Part shown: one piece after another, positions 17,756-26,612 of the stretch
Layout of the letters: each line of letters starts with the position of its first letter
How positions within the stretch are numbered: position 1 is the stretch's first letter
NCBI GenBank assembly: GCA_050178135.1
Contig: JBFXGJ010000003.1
Span: 1 to 64,000, forward strand
Reading direction: 5' to 3'
Origin: UBA288 sp050178135
Lineage (GTDB): Archaea > Halobacteriota > Methanomicrobia > Methanomicrobiales > Methanospirillaceae
Length of the DNA: 64,000 nucleotides
Notes under the pieces: model-generated
The model's database searches: none
What the model was told of the DNA's origin: nothing
What the model saw: only the letters and a program-made list of their open reading frames with translations
Program-made: the position numbers and the translations under genes

Positions 17756-18688
17756 TCAGATCAGGTTTCCGCGCCAGAAGAGCACGATCCCCAGGGTGCA
17801 GAGGACCGCCGTCAGTCCGACGACCATCAGGAACGCATCAGGGGAGCCCTGGAGTGGCAGGTCGACGTTCATCCCGTAGAACGATGCCACGAGCGTCGGG
17901 ATCATCAGGATGATCGTGATCGTTGTGAGGGTCTTGACCACTGTGTTCAGGTTGTTGGAGATGAGCGAGGCGAACGCCCCCATCATGTTGGAGAGGATCG
18001 AAGAGTAGATCTTCGCCATGTCCATCGCCTGCTTGTTCTCGATGATCACCTCGTCGAGCAGGTCCTTCTCGTCCTGGTCCATCCGGGAGTAGGTCGCATT
18101 GTGGAATTTCTCCATCATGAACGCGTTCGACCGGAGCGAGGTCGATATGAAGACCAGGCACTTCTCCAGGTTGAGAAGTCGGATGAGCTGTTCATTCCGG
18201 GCCGATCGATGGAGCTCCTTCTCGACGTTGTTGGTCACCCGGTTGATGTCCCTGAGGTACCTGAGAAAGAGAAGGGTCGTTCGAAGAAAGAGCTGAAGGA
18301 CGAAACGGGTTCGGTCCCCGGTCGAGAAGCCACGGACCTGGCCACGTTTGAAGTCCCCGATCACCTCGGCGTCGAGCGCCGTGACCGTGATCACGATGTC
18401 GTGGACCAGGATGATCCCGATCGGCAGGGTGGTGACCGGGATGTCGTCCGTCCAGCTCTCGAGGTGCGGGACGCGGAGCACGACCAAACGGGCACCGTCC
18501 TCGGTGTCGAGGCGGGCCCGCTCGTCCAGGTCGAGCGGGTCGGTCAGGAAGTCGAGCGGGATCCCGAATCGTTCCACGAGAAGGGCGAGTTCCTGGTTGC
18601 TTGGATTCGAGACGTGCACCCAGGCGCCGGCGACAAAGTCGTCAACGACCAGGAGCCCATCGCTCGTGGACTTGTGGATCGTGATCAC
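17756..18688 (-). CDS. corA: CorA family divalent metal transporter
   Basis: A 310-residue CorA-type Mg2+/Co2+ channel. A soluble N-terminal domain and long helix lead to two C-terminal membrane segments, with the selectivity motif YGMN at the end of the first. A TTG eight codons upstream is possible, but GGAGG sits seven bases before the GTG at 18688, which I prefer. Its upstream region holds a long inverted repeat at 18762-18810. It lies downstream of the HD-hydrolase gene on the same strand. Confidence 0.93.
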   Translation of the reverse strand: MITIHKSTSDGLLVVDDFVAGAWVHVSNPSNQELALLVERFGIPLDFLTDPLDLDERARLDTEDGARLVVLRVPHLESWTDDIPVTTLPIGIILVHDIVITVTALDAEVIGDFKRGQVRGFSTGDRTRFVLQLFLRTTLLFLRYLRDINRVTNNVEKELHRSARNEQLIRLLNLEKCLVFISTSLRSNAFMMEKFHNATYSRMDQDEKDLLDEVIIENKQAMDMAKIYSSILSNMMGAFASLISNNLNTVVKTLTTITIILMIPTLVASFYGMNVDLPLQGSPDAFLMVVGLTAVLCTLGIVLFWRGNLI

Positions 18689-18761
18689 GCTCTCCCCTCC
18701 ATCCCGGGCCAACGTATGCCGGTGTTCTCACCTCGAATACATCGTGCATGACCAGAAAAGA

Positions 18762-18810
18762 CCGCGTTTTTCGATCGGAACAATATTCACAACGGAATGA
18801 AAAAACGCGG
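18762..18810. repeat. Ten-bp inverted repeat between the HD gene and corA
   Basis: CCGCGTTTTT at 18762-18771 and its exact complement AAAAACGCGG at 18801-18810 are separated by 29 nt. It lies 3' of the HD-hydrolase gene and 74 nt upstream of corA. On the minus strand the first arm ends in a T run, so it may act as a terminator for the HD gene; it could also form a leader hairpin or operator for corA. Confidence 0.55.
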
Positions 18811-18872
18811 CGGCCAAAAGACGTGTATCACGGAGAAGGTGGACCTCCAGGGGTAAAAGGACTTTGGTTGCC

Positions 18873-20093
18873 CTAGAGGGGAAGACGTTCCTGCCGGGTC
18901 GCCGGGCGGACGTGGAGGTACTCGATCGCCGCTTCTTCGACACGGCCCCGGACCTCCGCTGGGGCATAGACCCCGAGACGCCACTGCCCGCGCCGGGTCT
19001 CGTTCAGGGTCCGAATCATCGGGGACCGTTCGTCCAGCGGGACCGTGCCCGAACCACGGCTGATCCGGACCTCCATCGAGAGGTCGCGGGGGAACGGGGG
19101 CGCATCCACGATCACCTGCCCGGGCAGGACGTCGGCCAGCTCGGCGATCGCGTTCGCGGCCGAGAGAGCGAAGGCGGGGTCGGGGGCTGATGGGAGGGCG
19201 GCGGTGTTCACCTGGTCGTGCCCGACATAGACCGCCCGTTTGTAGAGCTGCCGGTTCATGATCCGGCGCACGAGCGCCCGCGTCTCGGGGCTCGGCGAGC
19301 TGAGCAGGGCCTGAAGGCACCCCCCGTCGTCCAGCGAGAGGAGGGCTGCGGCTGATTCACCCGCGCCCGGCTCGGCCAAGTGGAGGGCGAGAGCGAGGGC
19401 GAACATCCCCTCGGCGATCCGGGCGACGTGGTGATAGTAGACCGAGGGGCGCATCAGGGTGCGGGCGATCAGCAGGGACTCGGCCGCCGCTATACCGCCC
19501 TCGTCGATCGCGAAGCCGTGTCCGGTCACCCGTATCGAGCGGATCAGCCGCTCCGCGTCGACCGTCCCGTACGGCACGCCCGTGTAATGGGCGTCTCGCC
19601 GGAGGTAGTCCATCCGGTCGACATCGAGCTCGCCCTGGATGATCCCGGCGAGCGGGTGGTCGCCCGCGACGAGGCGGCAGACCTCGCCCGGGTCGACGGA
19701 GACCTCCTCGAGGAGGCCGGCCGCGCCCGACGCCTCCACGATCCCCCGGATCTCCTGGTGGGCCCGGCCCAGCCGCGCAATGAGGAACGACTCGGAGACG
19801 TGGCTGAACGGCCCGTGACCAACGTCGTGGAGGAGCGCTGCAGCGGTCACCGCCCGGGTGAGCTCAGGATCGATCGTCAGGTGGCGGCAGAGCCGGCCCG
19901 CGAGGTGCATCGCACCGAGCGAGTGCTCGAACCGGGTGTGGTTCGCACCGGGGTAGACCAGGTAGGCGAAACCGAGCTGCCTGACCAGGCGGAGCCGCTG
20001 GAGGAGCGGGGAGTCAACGAGGGGAAGGAGCGCCGGCTCGACCTCGATATACCCATGGACCGGGTCCCTGACCGATTTCGACCGCCGCTCCAT
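18873..20093 (-). CDS. HD superfamily phosphohydrolase (SAMHD1/dGTPase-like)
   Basis: A 406-residue metal-dependent phosphohydrolase. HTRFEHSLGAMHLAG, LLHDVGHGPFSHVSE and the later LDVDRMDYLRRDAHYTGV form the full HD metal site of the family that includes SAMHD1 and archaeal dGTPase-like enzymes. The likely substrate is a dNTP or other nucleotide. It is divergent from cofD with only about 40 bp between the starts. Confidence 0.9.
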   Translation of the reverse strand: MERRSKSVRDPVHGYIEVEPALLPLVDSPLLQRLRLVRQLGFAYLVYPGANHTRFEHSLGAMHLAGRLCRHLTIDPELTRAVTAAALLHDVGHGPFSHVSESFLIARLGRAHQEIRGIVEASGAAGLLEEVSVDPGEVCRLVAGDHPLAGIIQGELDVDRMDYLRRDAHYTGVPYGTVDAERLIRSIRVTGHGFAIDEGGIAAAESLLIARTLMRPSVYYHHVARIAEGMFALALALHLAEPGAGESAAALLSLDDGGCLQALLSSPSPETRALVRRIMNRQLYKRAVYVGHDQVNTAALPSAPDPAFALSAANAIAELADVLPGQVIVDAPPFPRDLSMEVRISRGSGTVPLDERSPMIRTLNETRRGQWRLGVYAPAEVRGRVEEAAIEYLHVRPATRQERLPL

Positions 20094-20134
20094 CGGGATC
20101 AGCTTAACCCTTCGAGAATAAAATGGGATCTGGA

Positions 20135-21037
20135 ATGATTACTGTGCTCTCGGGCGGGACCGGGACCCCCAAGCTTCTCCGGGGCCTTCGCCGCCTCCTC
20201 CCCGATCCCGACCTCGCCGTGGTCGTGAACACGGCGGAGGACTGCTGGCTCTACGGGAACCACCTCTCGCCCGACATCGACACGGTCCTGTACCTCTTTG
20301 CCGACCTCCTCGACACTGCAACCTGGTGGGGCATTCGGGGCGACACCTTCACGACCCACGAGATGACGAAACAGCTCGGGGTCGATGCCTTCATCGCGGT
20401 CGGTGACCGTGATCGGGCGGTCCACATCCGCCGCGCCGAGCTCCTCCGGGAAGGGAGGACCCTCACCGCTGCGACCACCGATCTCGCCGCGGCACTCGGG
20501 GTCGATGCACGGGTGCTCCCGATGACCGACGCCCCGTACACGACCCATGTCCAGACCCCCGAGGGGCTCCTCCACTTCCAGGAATACTGGGTCCGCCACC
20601 ACGGCGCCCTCCCGATCACCGATGTGATCCGCCTTCCGCCGGGCCGTCCGCCGGCGACGGATGCCGTCATTGCTGCACTCGGGGAGGCAGAGGCGGTCGT
20701 GATCGGCCCCTCGAACCCGGTCACGTCGATCGGGCCGATCCTCGAGTGCCGGGGCGTGGTCGAGGCGCTCAAAAAGGCGTTTGTGGTTGCCGTCTCGCCG
20801 TTTCTCGGCACCGAGCCGATCAGTGGGCCGGCCGGCGTGCTGATGACGGCTGTCGGCCAGGAGCCCTCCTCGCTCGGGACCTTCCGGCTCTATGAAGAGT
20901 TCGTCGACCGCTTCGTCCAAGACGTCCGCGACCCGGTCGAAGTCCCGGGCGCCGTCCGGGCCGATACCCTGATGGTCGACATGGAACACAGCGAGTCGCT
21001 CGCCGGGGTCATCCTCGACCTGGTGCACGACCGGTAG
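20135..21037 (+). CDS. cofD: 2-phospho-L-lactate transferase
   Basis: A 300-residue enzyme of coenzyme F420 synthesis. It joins the phospholactyl group to the deazaflavin Fo. LSGGTGTPKLLRGL at the N-terminus, VVVNTAEDCWLYG, SPDIDTVLY and the later IGPSNPVTSIGPIL are family hallmarks. An ATG at 20123 would add four residues; MITVLSGGTG is the usual start. No other F420 gene adjoins it. It converges on the DNA methyltransferase gene, with 6 bp between the stops. Confidence 0.96.
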   Translation: MITVLSGGTGTPKLLRGLRRLLPDPDLAVVVNTAEDCWLYGNHLSPDIDTVLYLFADLLDTATWWGIRGDTFTTHEMTKQLGVDAFIAVGDRDRAVHIRRAELLREGRTLTAATTDLAAALGVDARVLPMTDAPYTTHVQTPEGLLHFQEYWVRHHGALPITDVIRLPPGRPPATDAVIAALGEAEAVVIGPSNPVTSIGPILECRGVVEALKKAFVVAVSPFLGTEPISGPAGVLMTAVGQEPSSLGTFRLYEEFVDRFVQDVRDPVEVPGAVRADTLMVDMEHSESLAGVILDLVHDR

Positions 21038-21043
21038 GAGACT

Positions 21044-22024
21044 TCAGCTTCGGCGGGAGAGCCGCTTCATGATCCCGAACCGGCCCCGGCCGAACTCGGC
21101 CGCGAGCCGGTCGATGGTCTCCCCCTTCCCGAGCCCCTCGGCCCGGAGCCGGACGTAGGCCGACACCAGGGCCCGGTCCTCCTCCTCGCTCCAGGCCCGG
21201 CCCCGGCGGGTCGGCGGGGCCGTCAACGGCACCCGGAGGGAGGCGAGTCGGCAGCCGGGATCGAGCCGGCAGAGCTCCGGGACACGGGCGGCGAAGATCG
21301 ACGGGGAGATCTCGAAACCAACGAACCGGCGACCGAGGCCGATCGCCGCCCGGCCCGATGAACCGCCCCCGAGAAAAAAGTCGCTGACCAGGTCTCCCTC
21401 GTTCGACGCGTACTGGATGATCTTCTCCAGGAGGGTCTGCGGCAGTTCGTTCCGGTTCTTCGCCCTTCCGGGCTTGTACTCGCGCGCGATTGTCCAGACG
21501 TCCTCCCGGTCCTGGTAGTTGAGGGAACCGCCACCCATGTCCCGCTCACCGAGACCGAAGCGGCACTCGAGGTTGAAGGTCCGGATACCGCCGGGCCGGG
21601 CCCAGTAGAGGACGTGGTAATGGCTCGAGACGAACTTCTTCCGCGTGAAGACGCCGAACGGGTATTTCCAGACGATGTGGTTCATCTCGATGAGTGGAGA
21701 GGCCCTGAGCGCCCCGAGGACCTCGTAGAGGTGCGTGTACCCGGAGATGACGAAGAGCGCGCCGCCGGGCCGGAGCACCCGGGCAACCTCGGCAATCCAG
21801 GCGGAGGAGAACGCCCCGTACTCGCCGGCAGGGACCTCGACGTACCCTTCGACAACGTGCCGTTCGTCGCGGTTGTAATGACGGTCGAGCCGATCACCCC
21901 CTATCCCGTACGGTGGATCGGTCACCACCAGGTCGACCGAGTTGTCGGCCAGGAACCGGCGGGCCCCCTCGATGCAGTCGCAGTTGGCAAAGAGGCTCGT
22001 CCCGCACCGCACCGGTTCGACCAT
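21044..22024 (-). CDS. Beta-class DNA methyltransferase (orphan)
   Basis: A 326-residue N4-cytosine or N6-adenine DNA methyltransferase. The catalytic motif DPPYG (36-40) precedes a variable target-recognition stretch, and the SAM-binding motif FFLGGGSSG comes late (216-224): the motif order of the beta class. The C-terminal 60 residues look like an added DNA-binding helix bundle (RAWSEEEDRALVSAYVRL, Myb-like). No restriction enzyme gene lies nearby. The start at 22024 is chosen because upstream in-frame sequence is not conserved-looking. Confidence 0.88.
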   Translation of the reverse strand: MVEPVRCGTSLFANCDCIEGARRFLADNSVDLVVTDPPYGIGGDRLDRHYNRDERHVVEGYVEVPAGEYGAFSSAWIAEVARVLRPGGALFVISGYTHLYEVLGALRASPLIEMNHIVWKYPFGVFTRKKFVSSHYHVLYWARPGGIRTFNLECRFGLGERDMGGGSLNYQDREDVWTIAREYKPGRAKNRNELPQTLLEKIIQYASNEGDLVSDFFLGGGSSGRAAIGLGRRFVGFEISPSIFAARVPELCRLDPGCRLASLRVPLTAPPTRRGRAWSEEEDRALVSAYVRLRAEGLGKGETIDRLAAEFGRGRFGIMKRLSRRS

Positions 22025-22112
22025 GTATAGAACGGTTCGTCGGCCTGAAAGAAATAGGAAACGAGGCGTCGGCGCCCGGTGGGCTAGGACGCGGTGATGG
22101 GGGAGAGAAGGG

Positions 22113-22385
22113 TTACTGCCAGGACTCGAGGTCCGCGAGCAGCTCGTCGCAGTACCCGACCACGCGCTGGCAGGCCTCGCGAATCGCGGCAACCGGCTCC
22201 CGGCCCTCGTGTGTGGTTACGAGAAGTTCGGGGTCGGCGAACTGGAACTTGATCACGTACTTCGCCACATCGACCCCCGGGTCGAGCAGCAGCTCCTCCA
22301 CGAGGGCGTTCATGAACGTGTGCCCCTCGCCCCCGACCACGAGCCGTGCCCTGCCCGGTCCGAGCTCAAGGACCTTGACATCCAT
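22113..22385 (-). CDS. rpo11: DNA-directed RNA polymerase subunit Rpo11 (L)
   Basis: A 90-residue subunit of archaeal RNA polymerase. GHTFMNALVEELLLDPGVDVAKYVIKFQ split across its length is the alpha-like dimerisation fold shared with eukaryotic Rpb11. It assembles with Rpo3. A TATA-like ATTAAACT near 22413 puts transcription close to the ATG at 22385. It lies between the DNA methyltransferase and PhnP-like genes on the same strand. Confidence 0.94.
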   Translation of the reverse strand: MDVKVLELGPGRARLVVGGEGHTFMNALVEELLLDPGVDVAKYVIKFQFADPELLVTTHEGREPVAAIREACQRVVGYCDELLADLESWQ

Positions 22386-22429
22386 GCCTCCACCATTGGA
22401 GGCAGAGGAGTTTAATGGTATGGATACCG

Positions 22430-23197
22430 CTAGAGGTGCGGCGGGCGCAGAGAGCGGGGCGGCACGTCGACATGGTCCCCCAGGATGAAACTCTCGCCGT
22501 CCCGCCCGAGGTGGGGCAGGTCCCAGGGAACCAGGTGGGCAAGGTGAACGCACCGGAAGTCCTTAGGCCGGAGGCGTGCGGCGAGCGCGATCGCCTCGTC
22601 GTAGGTCATGTGCTTGCTGATGCAGTACCCCGCGGGCGCGATCGCGTCCACCAGGAGGAGGTCGGCATCGGCAAGAAGGTCGAGCGAGCGCGCCGGGATA
22701 TCCGCACGGGTATCGGCCGTGTAGGCGAGGACGGCGCCGTCGGCCTCGATGCGGAGTCCGTACGCGGGCCCCGGGGGATGGTTGACCGGTACGAGCGTGA
22801 CCGTCGCCCCGCGGATCTCGAATGGTTCGAACGGGGCATGCGGGTGCCGGGCGAAATCGAGAAACGAGAAGACCTGCCCGCAGTAATCGAGCACCTCGGG
22901 CGCCGCGTGGACGGGCGGCGGGGCCTGGACCCGGTAGAACTCACCGAAGCCCATGAAGTGGTCGTAATGGCCGTGGGTCCAGATCAGGGCATCGATCACG
23001 GGCGAGCCTGCCGAGAGGAGCTGGCGGCGGAGGTCCGGTCCGGAGTCGATCAGGATGCGGCAGCCCCCGACCGTGACCAGGAGCGAGGTACGGAGCCGTT
23101 CCCGGCCCGTCTCGAGGCCCTCGCGGCACTGGGCACAGGAGCACCCGACTTTCGGTGTCCCGATCGCGTCGCCCGTTCCGAGCAGGCGGACCTCCAT
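22430..23197 (-). CDS. PhnP-like metallo-beta-lactamase-fold hydrolase
   Basis: A 255-residue MBL-fold phosphodiesterase. CSCAQC (19-24) is the zinc-binding Cys cluster typical of PhnP, THGHYDH (74-80) the catalytic metal site, and LAYTADT the next ligand loop. PhnP relatives open cyclic phosphates; the actual substrate here is unknown. The start codon lies 1 nt after the stop of the AAA ATPase gene, so they are co-transcribed. Confidence 0.88.
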   Translation of the reverse strand: MEVRLLGTGDAIGTPKVGCSCAQCREGLETGRERLRTSLLVTVGGCRILIDSGPDLRRQLLSAGSPVIDALIWTHGHYDHFMGFGEFYRVQAPPPVHAAPEVLDYCGQVFSFLDFARHPHAPFEPFEIRGATVTLVPVNHPPGPAYGLRIEADGAVLAYTADTRADIPARSLDLLADADLLLVDAIAPAGYCISKHMTYDEAIALAARLRPKDFRCVHLAHLVPWDLPHLGRDGESFILGDHVDVPPRSLRPPHL

Positions 23198-23198
23198 C

Positions 23199-24515
23199 CT
23201 ACACCCAGGTGTGGTCCTTGATCACGTTCCTCTTCAGGACCAGGTTGACCCCCTTCTCGATGTCGGACTGGAAGATACGGGTTCGGTCCTCCATCAGGGC
23301 CGAGAGAACACCCTCCTTCACGATCATCCGGAGGTCGGCTCCGGAGAACCCCTCCGTCTCGTCGGCGAGCCGGTCGAGATCGGCGTCCGTATCGAGGCCG
23401 GCCATGACTTTGTTCAGGATCTCGAGCCGCATCTCCCGGTCGGGGAGCGAGAACTCGATCACCTCGTCGAACCGGCGCCAGGCAGCCTCGTCGAGGAGGC
23501 GCGGATGGTTGGTCGCGCCGATCAAAACGACGCTCGTCCGGATCAGGCTCACCTGGTCGATGTTCTTGAGGAGCGCGTTGACCGCCCGCTTCATCGCCCC
23601 GTGGTCGTCCGTGACCCGGCTTTTTGCCACGAAGTCAAACTCGTCGACGAAGAGGATCGCGGGCGCGAGCCGGCGGGCGAAATCGAAGACCCGGTCGATG
23701 TTCTTGCTCGTCTCGCCCAGGTATTGTGAGGTGATCATCGAGATCCGGACCTCGATGATCGGCATGCCGAGGACGTGCGACATGGCGAGGGCGAGCGAGG
23801 TCTTGCCGGTGCCGGGGGGGCCGACAAAGAGGAATTTTCCGACCTCGGCGATGTCGTGCTCCCGGAGGAAGGCGAGGTTCTCGAGCGCGGTCCGCACCTT
23901 CTCGATCGAGGTGTACTGCTCGGAGGTCAGGACCAGGTCGTCGAGTCTCTTGCGGATCTCCTCGGGGGCCGAGATGATGCAGAGTTCGAGGGCAGACCGC
24001 ATCCTCTCATCCTCTGCCAGCAGGGCCGAGATTCGTCGCTCGAGGTAGGCCTTGGTCTCCTCGTACTTCGGGTTGCGCCGGCGAGCGTCGGCGTAACTCG
24101 CACCCTCGACCGGGTCATGCTGCTCATAGTAGTAGGCGAGCGCCGGGTTGTCCCGGACCAGGGGGGCGCCCCCCTTCCGGGCAAACCAGCGGGCCGCCTC
24201 GGCGAGCGCCGTGACGCGGAGTCGCTGGCCGAACTCCTCGTAGCTGACGAACGGGTTCTTCTTGAGACGCTCGGCCGCGTCCGAGACCCCGAAGACCTTC
24301 CGGAGCATCGCCTCCGAGACCGCGACCGGCCGCTTCGCTTCCGAGGCCCCTCCGACGCCGAAGACCTCACGGGAAGAGGGAGGGAGGTCGTTCAGGTCGA
24401 GGTTCGGATGCTGGTTGTACACCTCGGCGGTCAGGACCACCTCCACGAGCCGGAGCAGGGCCTCATCGGAGACCGCGCCGGTCACAATCGGTGCGTTGGC
24501 TGCGTCGGCTGACAT
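23199..24515 (-). CDS. AAA family ATPase
   Basis: A 438-residue protein. About 200 helical N-terminal residues precede one AAA module: Walker A GPPGTGKT (232-239), Walker B ILFVDEFD (287-294), sensor 1 GATNHP and the arginine-finger region WRRFDEVIEF. The module resembles SpoVK/CDC48-like remodelling ATPases. The N-terminal domain, likely to choose the substrate, is unfamiliar to me. The gene is followed after 1 nt by the PhnP-like gene. An inverted repeat at 24539-24556 overlaps its promoter. Confidence 0.88.
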   Translation of the reverse strand: MSADAANAPIVTGAVSDEALLRLVEVVLTAEVYNQHPNLDLNDLPPSSREVFGVGGASEAKRPVAVSEAMLRKVFGVSDAAERLKKNPFVSYEEFGQRLRVTALAEAARWFARKGGAPLVRDNPALAYYYEQHDPVEGASYADARRRNPKYEETKAYLERRISALLAEDERMRSALELCIISAPEEIRKRLDDLVLTSEQYTSIEKVRTALENLAFLREHDIAEVGKFLFVGPPGTGKTSLALAMSHVLGMPIIEVRISMITSQYLGETSKNIDRVFDFARRLAPAILFVDEFDFVAKSRVTDDHGAMKRAVNALLKNIDQVSLIRTSVVLIGATNHPRLLDEAAWRRFDEVIEFSLPDREMRLEILNKVMAGLDTDADLDRLADETEGFSGADLRMIVKEGVLSALMEDRTRIFQSDIEKGVNLVLKRNVIKDHTWV

Positions 24516-24538
24516 GGATGCGTATCCTGATCTTTGCG

Positions 24539-24556
24539 GCTTATCAGTCGATAAGC
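24539..24556. promoter_or_regulatory. Inverted repeat in the promoter of the AAA ATPase gene
   Basis: GCTTATC-AGTC-GATAAGC is a perfect 7-bp inverted repeat with a 4-bp centre. On the minus strand its first arm reads as a box A (GCTTATCG), about 25-30 nt before the AAA gene start. It may be an operator overlapping the TATA box. It also lies just past the map gene only in the sense of position; map reads away from it. Confidence 0.4.
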
Positions 24557-24563
24557 ATATGGT

Positions 24564-25439
24564 TCATGCCGTGGTGACCAGGCAGCCGTCCTCCAGGATG
24601 ACGAGCGTGTGCTCCGCCTGGGAGACGAACGACCCGGGGATGTCGTGGAGCACAGGATAGCTCCGGAGGATTCCCTGTTTCACCAGGTTCGCGAGCGCAA
24701 TCTCCCGCTTCGGTATGTCGAGCCAGCGGCGGGAGAAGGGCATCCCCCGGCGCTCCCGGACAAGGTCGAGCAGGCGCCGTCCGCTCGGGAGGCGAGTGGG
24801 ACGGACGGCGACCTGACCGTAGATCTCGATCCGCGCGGCCTCGGAGACGAGGCCCGAACCGGTCGAGGCAAACGGTTCGATCGCAACGACCTGCCCTTCC
24901 ATGAGCTGCATGCCCCCCGGGTGGCCGACGTTCGGGACGCTCGGAGGCCCGTGGAGGAGAAACTGGTCCAGACCGTGACCGGTCAGGTTCGCCACGGGCC
25001 GGAAACCATACCCCTCGATCGCGGCCTGGATCGCCGCTCCGAGCTCGCCCGTCGTGACGCCGGGCCGGGCGTGCGCGATCGCGGCATCGAGGGCGGTGCG
25101 GGAGGCCAGGACCAGTTCGGCGTGGTCGCCGAGGTCGATCGTGACCGCGGTGTCCGCGACGTAACCGTCGAGGTGGACGCCGAGGTCGAGCTTGACAAGG
25201 TCGCCCTGTGAGAAGACCCGTTCATCGTCCTCCGAGGCCGTATCGTGCGCGGCCGCCTCGTTGAAAGAACAGTTCAGCGGGAAGGCAAGGCCGGCGTCGG
25301 CCTCGAGGACCATCGCTTCCAGCGCCTCGACGGTCTCCAGGACACCGGCACCGGGCCGCACCATGCCCACCCCGGTGGAGAGGACCCGGTGCGCAATCCG
25401 GCCTGCCTCACGGTATCGGTCGAGGACATCGTCCTTCAC
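24564..25439 (-). CDS. map: Methionine aminopeptidase, type II
   Basis: A 291-residue metallopeptidase that removes initiator methionine. The residues before the pita-bread metal site (FPLNCSFNEAAAHDT), the ligands in LDLGVHLDGYVADTA, the GHGLDQF histidine and AIEPFAS, AEHTLVI glutamates are all present. The inserted helical segment places it with archaeal/eukaryotic type II enzymes. It overlaps the M24 peptidase gene upstream (ATGA). Confidence 0.95.
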   Translation of the reverse strand: MKDDVLDRYREAGRIAHRVLSTGVGMVRPGAGVLETVEALEAMVLEADAGLAFPLNCSFNEAAAHDTASEDDERVFSQGDLVKLDLGVHLDGYVADTAVTIDLGDHAELVLASRTALDAAIAHARPGVTTGELGAAIQAAIEGYGFRPVANLTGHGLDQFLLHGPPSVPNVGHPGGMQLMEGQVVAIEPFASTGSGLVSEAARIEIYGQVAVRPTRLPSGRRLLDLVRERRGMPFSRRWLDIPKREIALANLVKQGILRSYPVLHDIPGSFVSQAEHTLVILEDGCLVTTA

Positions 25440-26566
25440 AGGACCAGCTCCTCGTCGAACCGCGTGAAGTTCTCGAACCCATCCGCGGTCACGAGCCCCA
25501 TGTCCTCGAGACGAACGCCGCCGACCCCGGGAATGTAAAGCCCGGGTTCGACCGTGACCACGTTCCCCACCTCGAGCGGCCCCCCCTGCGGGCCGAGCGT
25601 GGGGAGTTCATGGACCTCGAGCCCTACCCCGTGCCCGAGGTTGTGGGTGAAACCGGTCTGCCCCTCCATCGCGTATCCCCGTGAGGCGAAGTGGTCGGCG
25701 ACCGCCTGGTGGACCTCCGCCCCGGAGACACCCGCCCGGATCCGGGAGATCGCAAGCGTTTTTGCCTCGCGGACTGCTTCGAACATGTCGCGGACTTCGT
25801 CGGAGGGTTCGCCCCTGACGACCGTCCGAGTCATGTCGGCGAAGTAGCCCGAGAGCTCGTCCTCGGGAAAGATGTCGATCACGATGGGCTGGTCTGCGGC
25901 GAGCGGGCCCGTGCCCCGCTGGTGGGGCTGAGCCGTCTGCTCGCCGCAGGCGACGATCGTGTCGGCGGCACGGCACCCGTGTGCGAGGAGGGTCACGTGG
26001 CATTCGGCACGGATCCGTTCGGCCGTCAGCGACTCCCCGCCGAGGACCAGGAGGCCGTCGCGGACCTCGGCGGCACGGATCAGGTTGATCGCGGAGGCCA
26101 TCGCCGCCTCGTTCGCCCGCTGGACCGAGCGGATCTCCTGCACCTCGCCCGGCACCTTGACCGCGCGCAGGCGCTGGATCGTCCCGTCGTCGACGACCAC
26201 CCGGCAGTGGGCCTCGAGCCCGCGGGCGAGCGCAATGGGAAAGGACGGAGGCACCAGCACGTCGCCTTTCGCCAGCCCGGCGATCGCCGCGGCCATGGCG
26301 GCCCAGCGGTCCGAGGGGTCCTTCCAGTGGGTGAAGAGGCCAGCCTCGGCCCGCGTCAGGGGGGAGAAGCTCGACTCAGAGGCGGCCCGAGCGTACTCCA
26401 TCTGAGAAACGACGACCAGGCCCCGTTCACCCGGCCGCTTCAGGAAGAGGACGGGGTCGGTCGTCTGGAACCGGGTCAGGTAGCGCATATCCGGGTCGAT
26501 CGAGGACGCGTACCCAACGTAGGCAGCGGCACCGCTCGACAGAATCGCCTGGTCCAGCAGGTCCAT
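25436..26566 (-). CDS. M24 family Xaa-Pro aminopeptidase-like peptidase
   Basis: A 376-residue peptidase of the PepQ/PepP type. An N-terminal creatinase-like domain leads to the pita-bread domain with ligands in IVIDIFPED, DMTRTVV, HNLGHGVGLEVHE, VTVEPGLY and VRLEDM. It would cleave Xaa-Pro bonds in peptides. An upstream reading frame to 26692 lies over the flavodoxin gene and is not used; the start is 26566. It is coupled to map by a 4-bp overlap, giving two related peptidases in one operon. Confidence 0.9.
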   Translation of the reverse strand: MDLLDQAILSSGAAAYVGYASSIDPDMRYLTRFQTTDPVLFLKRPGERGLVVVSQMEYARAASESSFSPLTRAEAGLFTHWKDPSDRWAAMAAAIAGLAKGDVLVPPSFPIALARGLEAHCRVVVDDGTIQRLRAVKVPGEVQEIRSVQRANEAAMASAINLIRAAEVRDGLLVLGGESLTAERIRAECHVTLLAHGCRAADTIVACGEQTAQPHQRGTGPLAADQPIVIDIFPEDELSGYFADMTRTVVRGEPSDEVRDMFEAVREAKTLAISRIRAGVSGAEVHQAVADHFASRGYAMEGQTGFTHNLGHGVGLEVHELPTLGPQGGPLEVGNVVTVEPGLYIPGVGGVRLEDMGLVTADGFENFTRFDEELVL

Positions 26567-26612
26567 TGGGGGAGTACTGGGCGCCCCGGGTTGAAGTAGG
26601 TTTACGTGGAGG

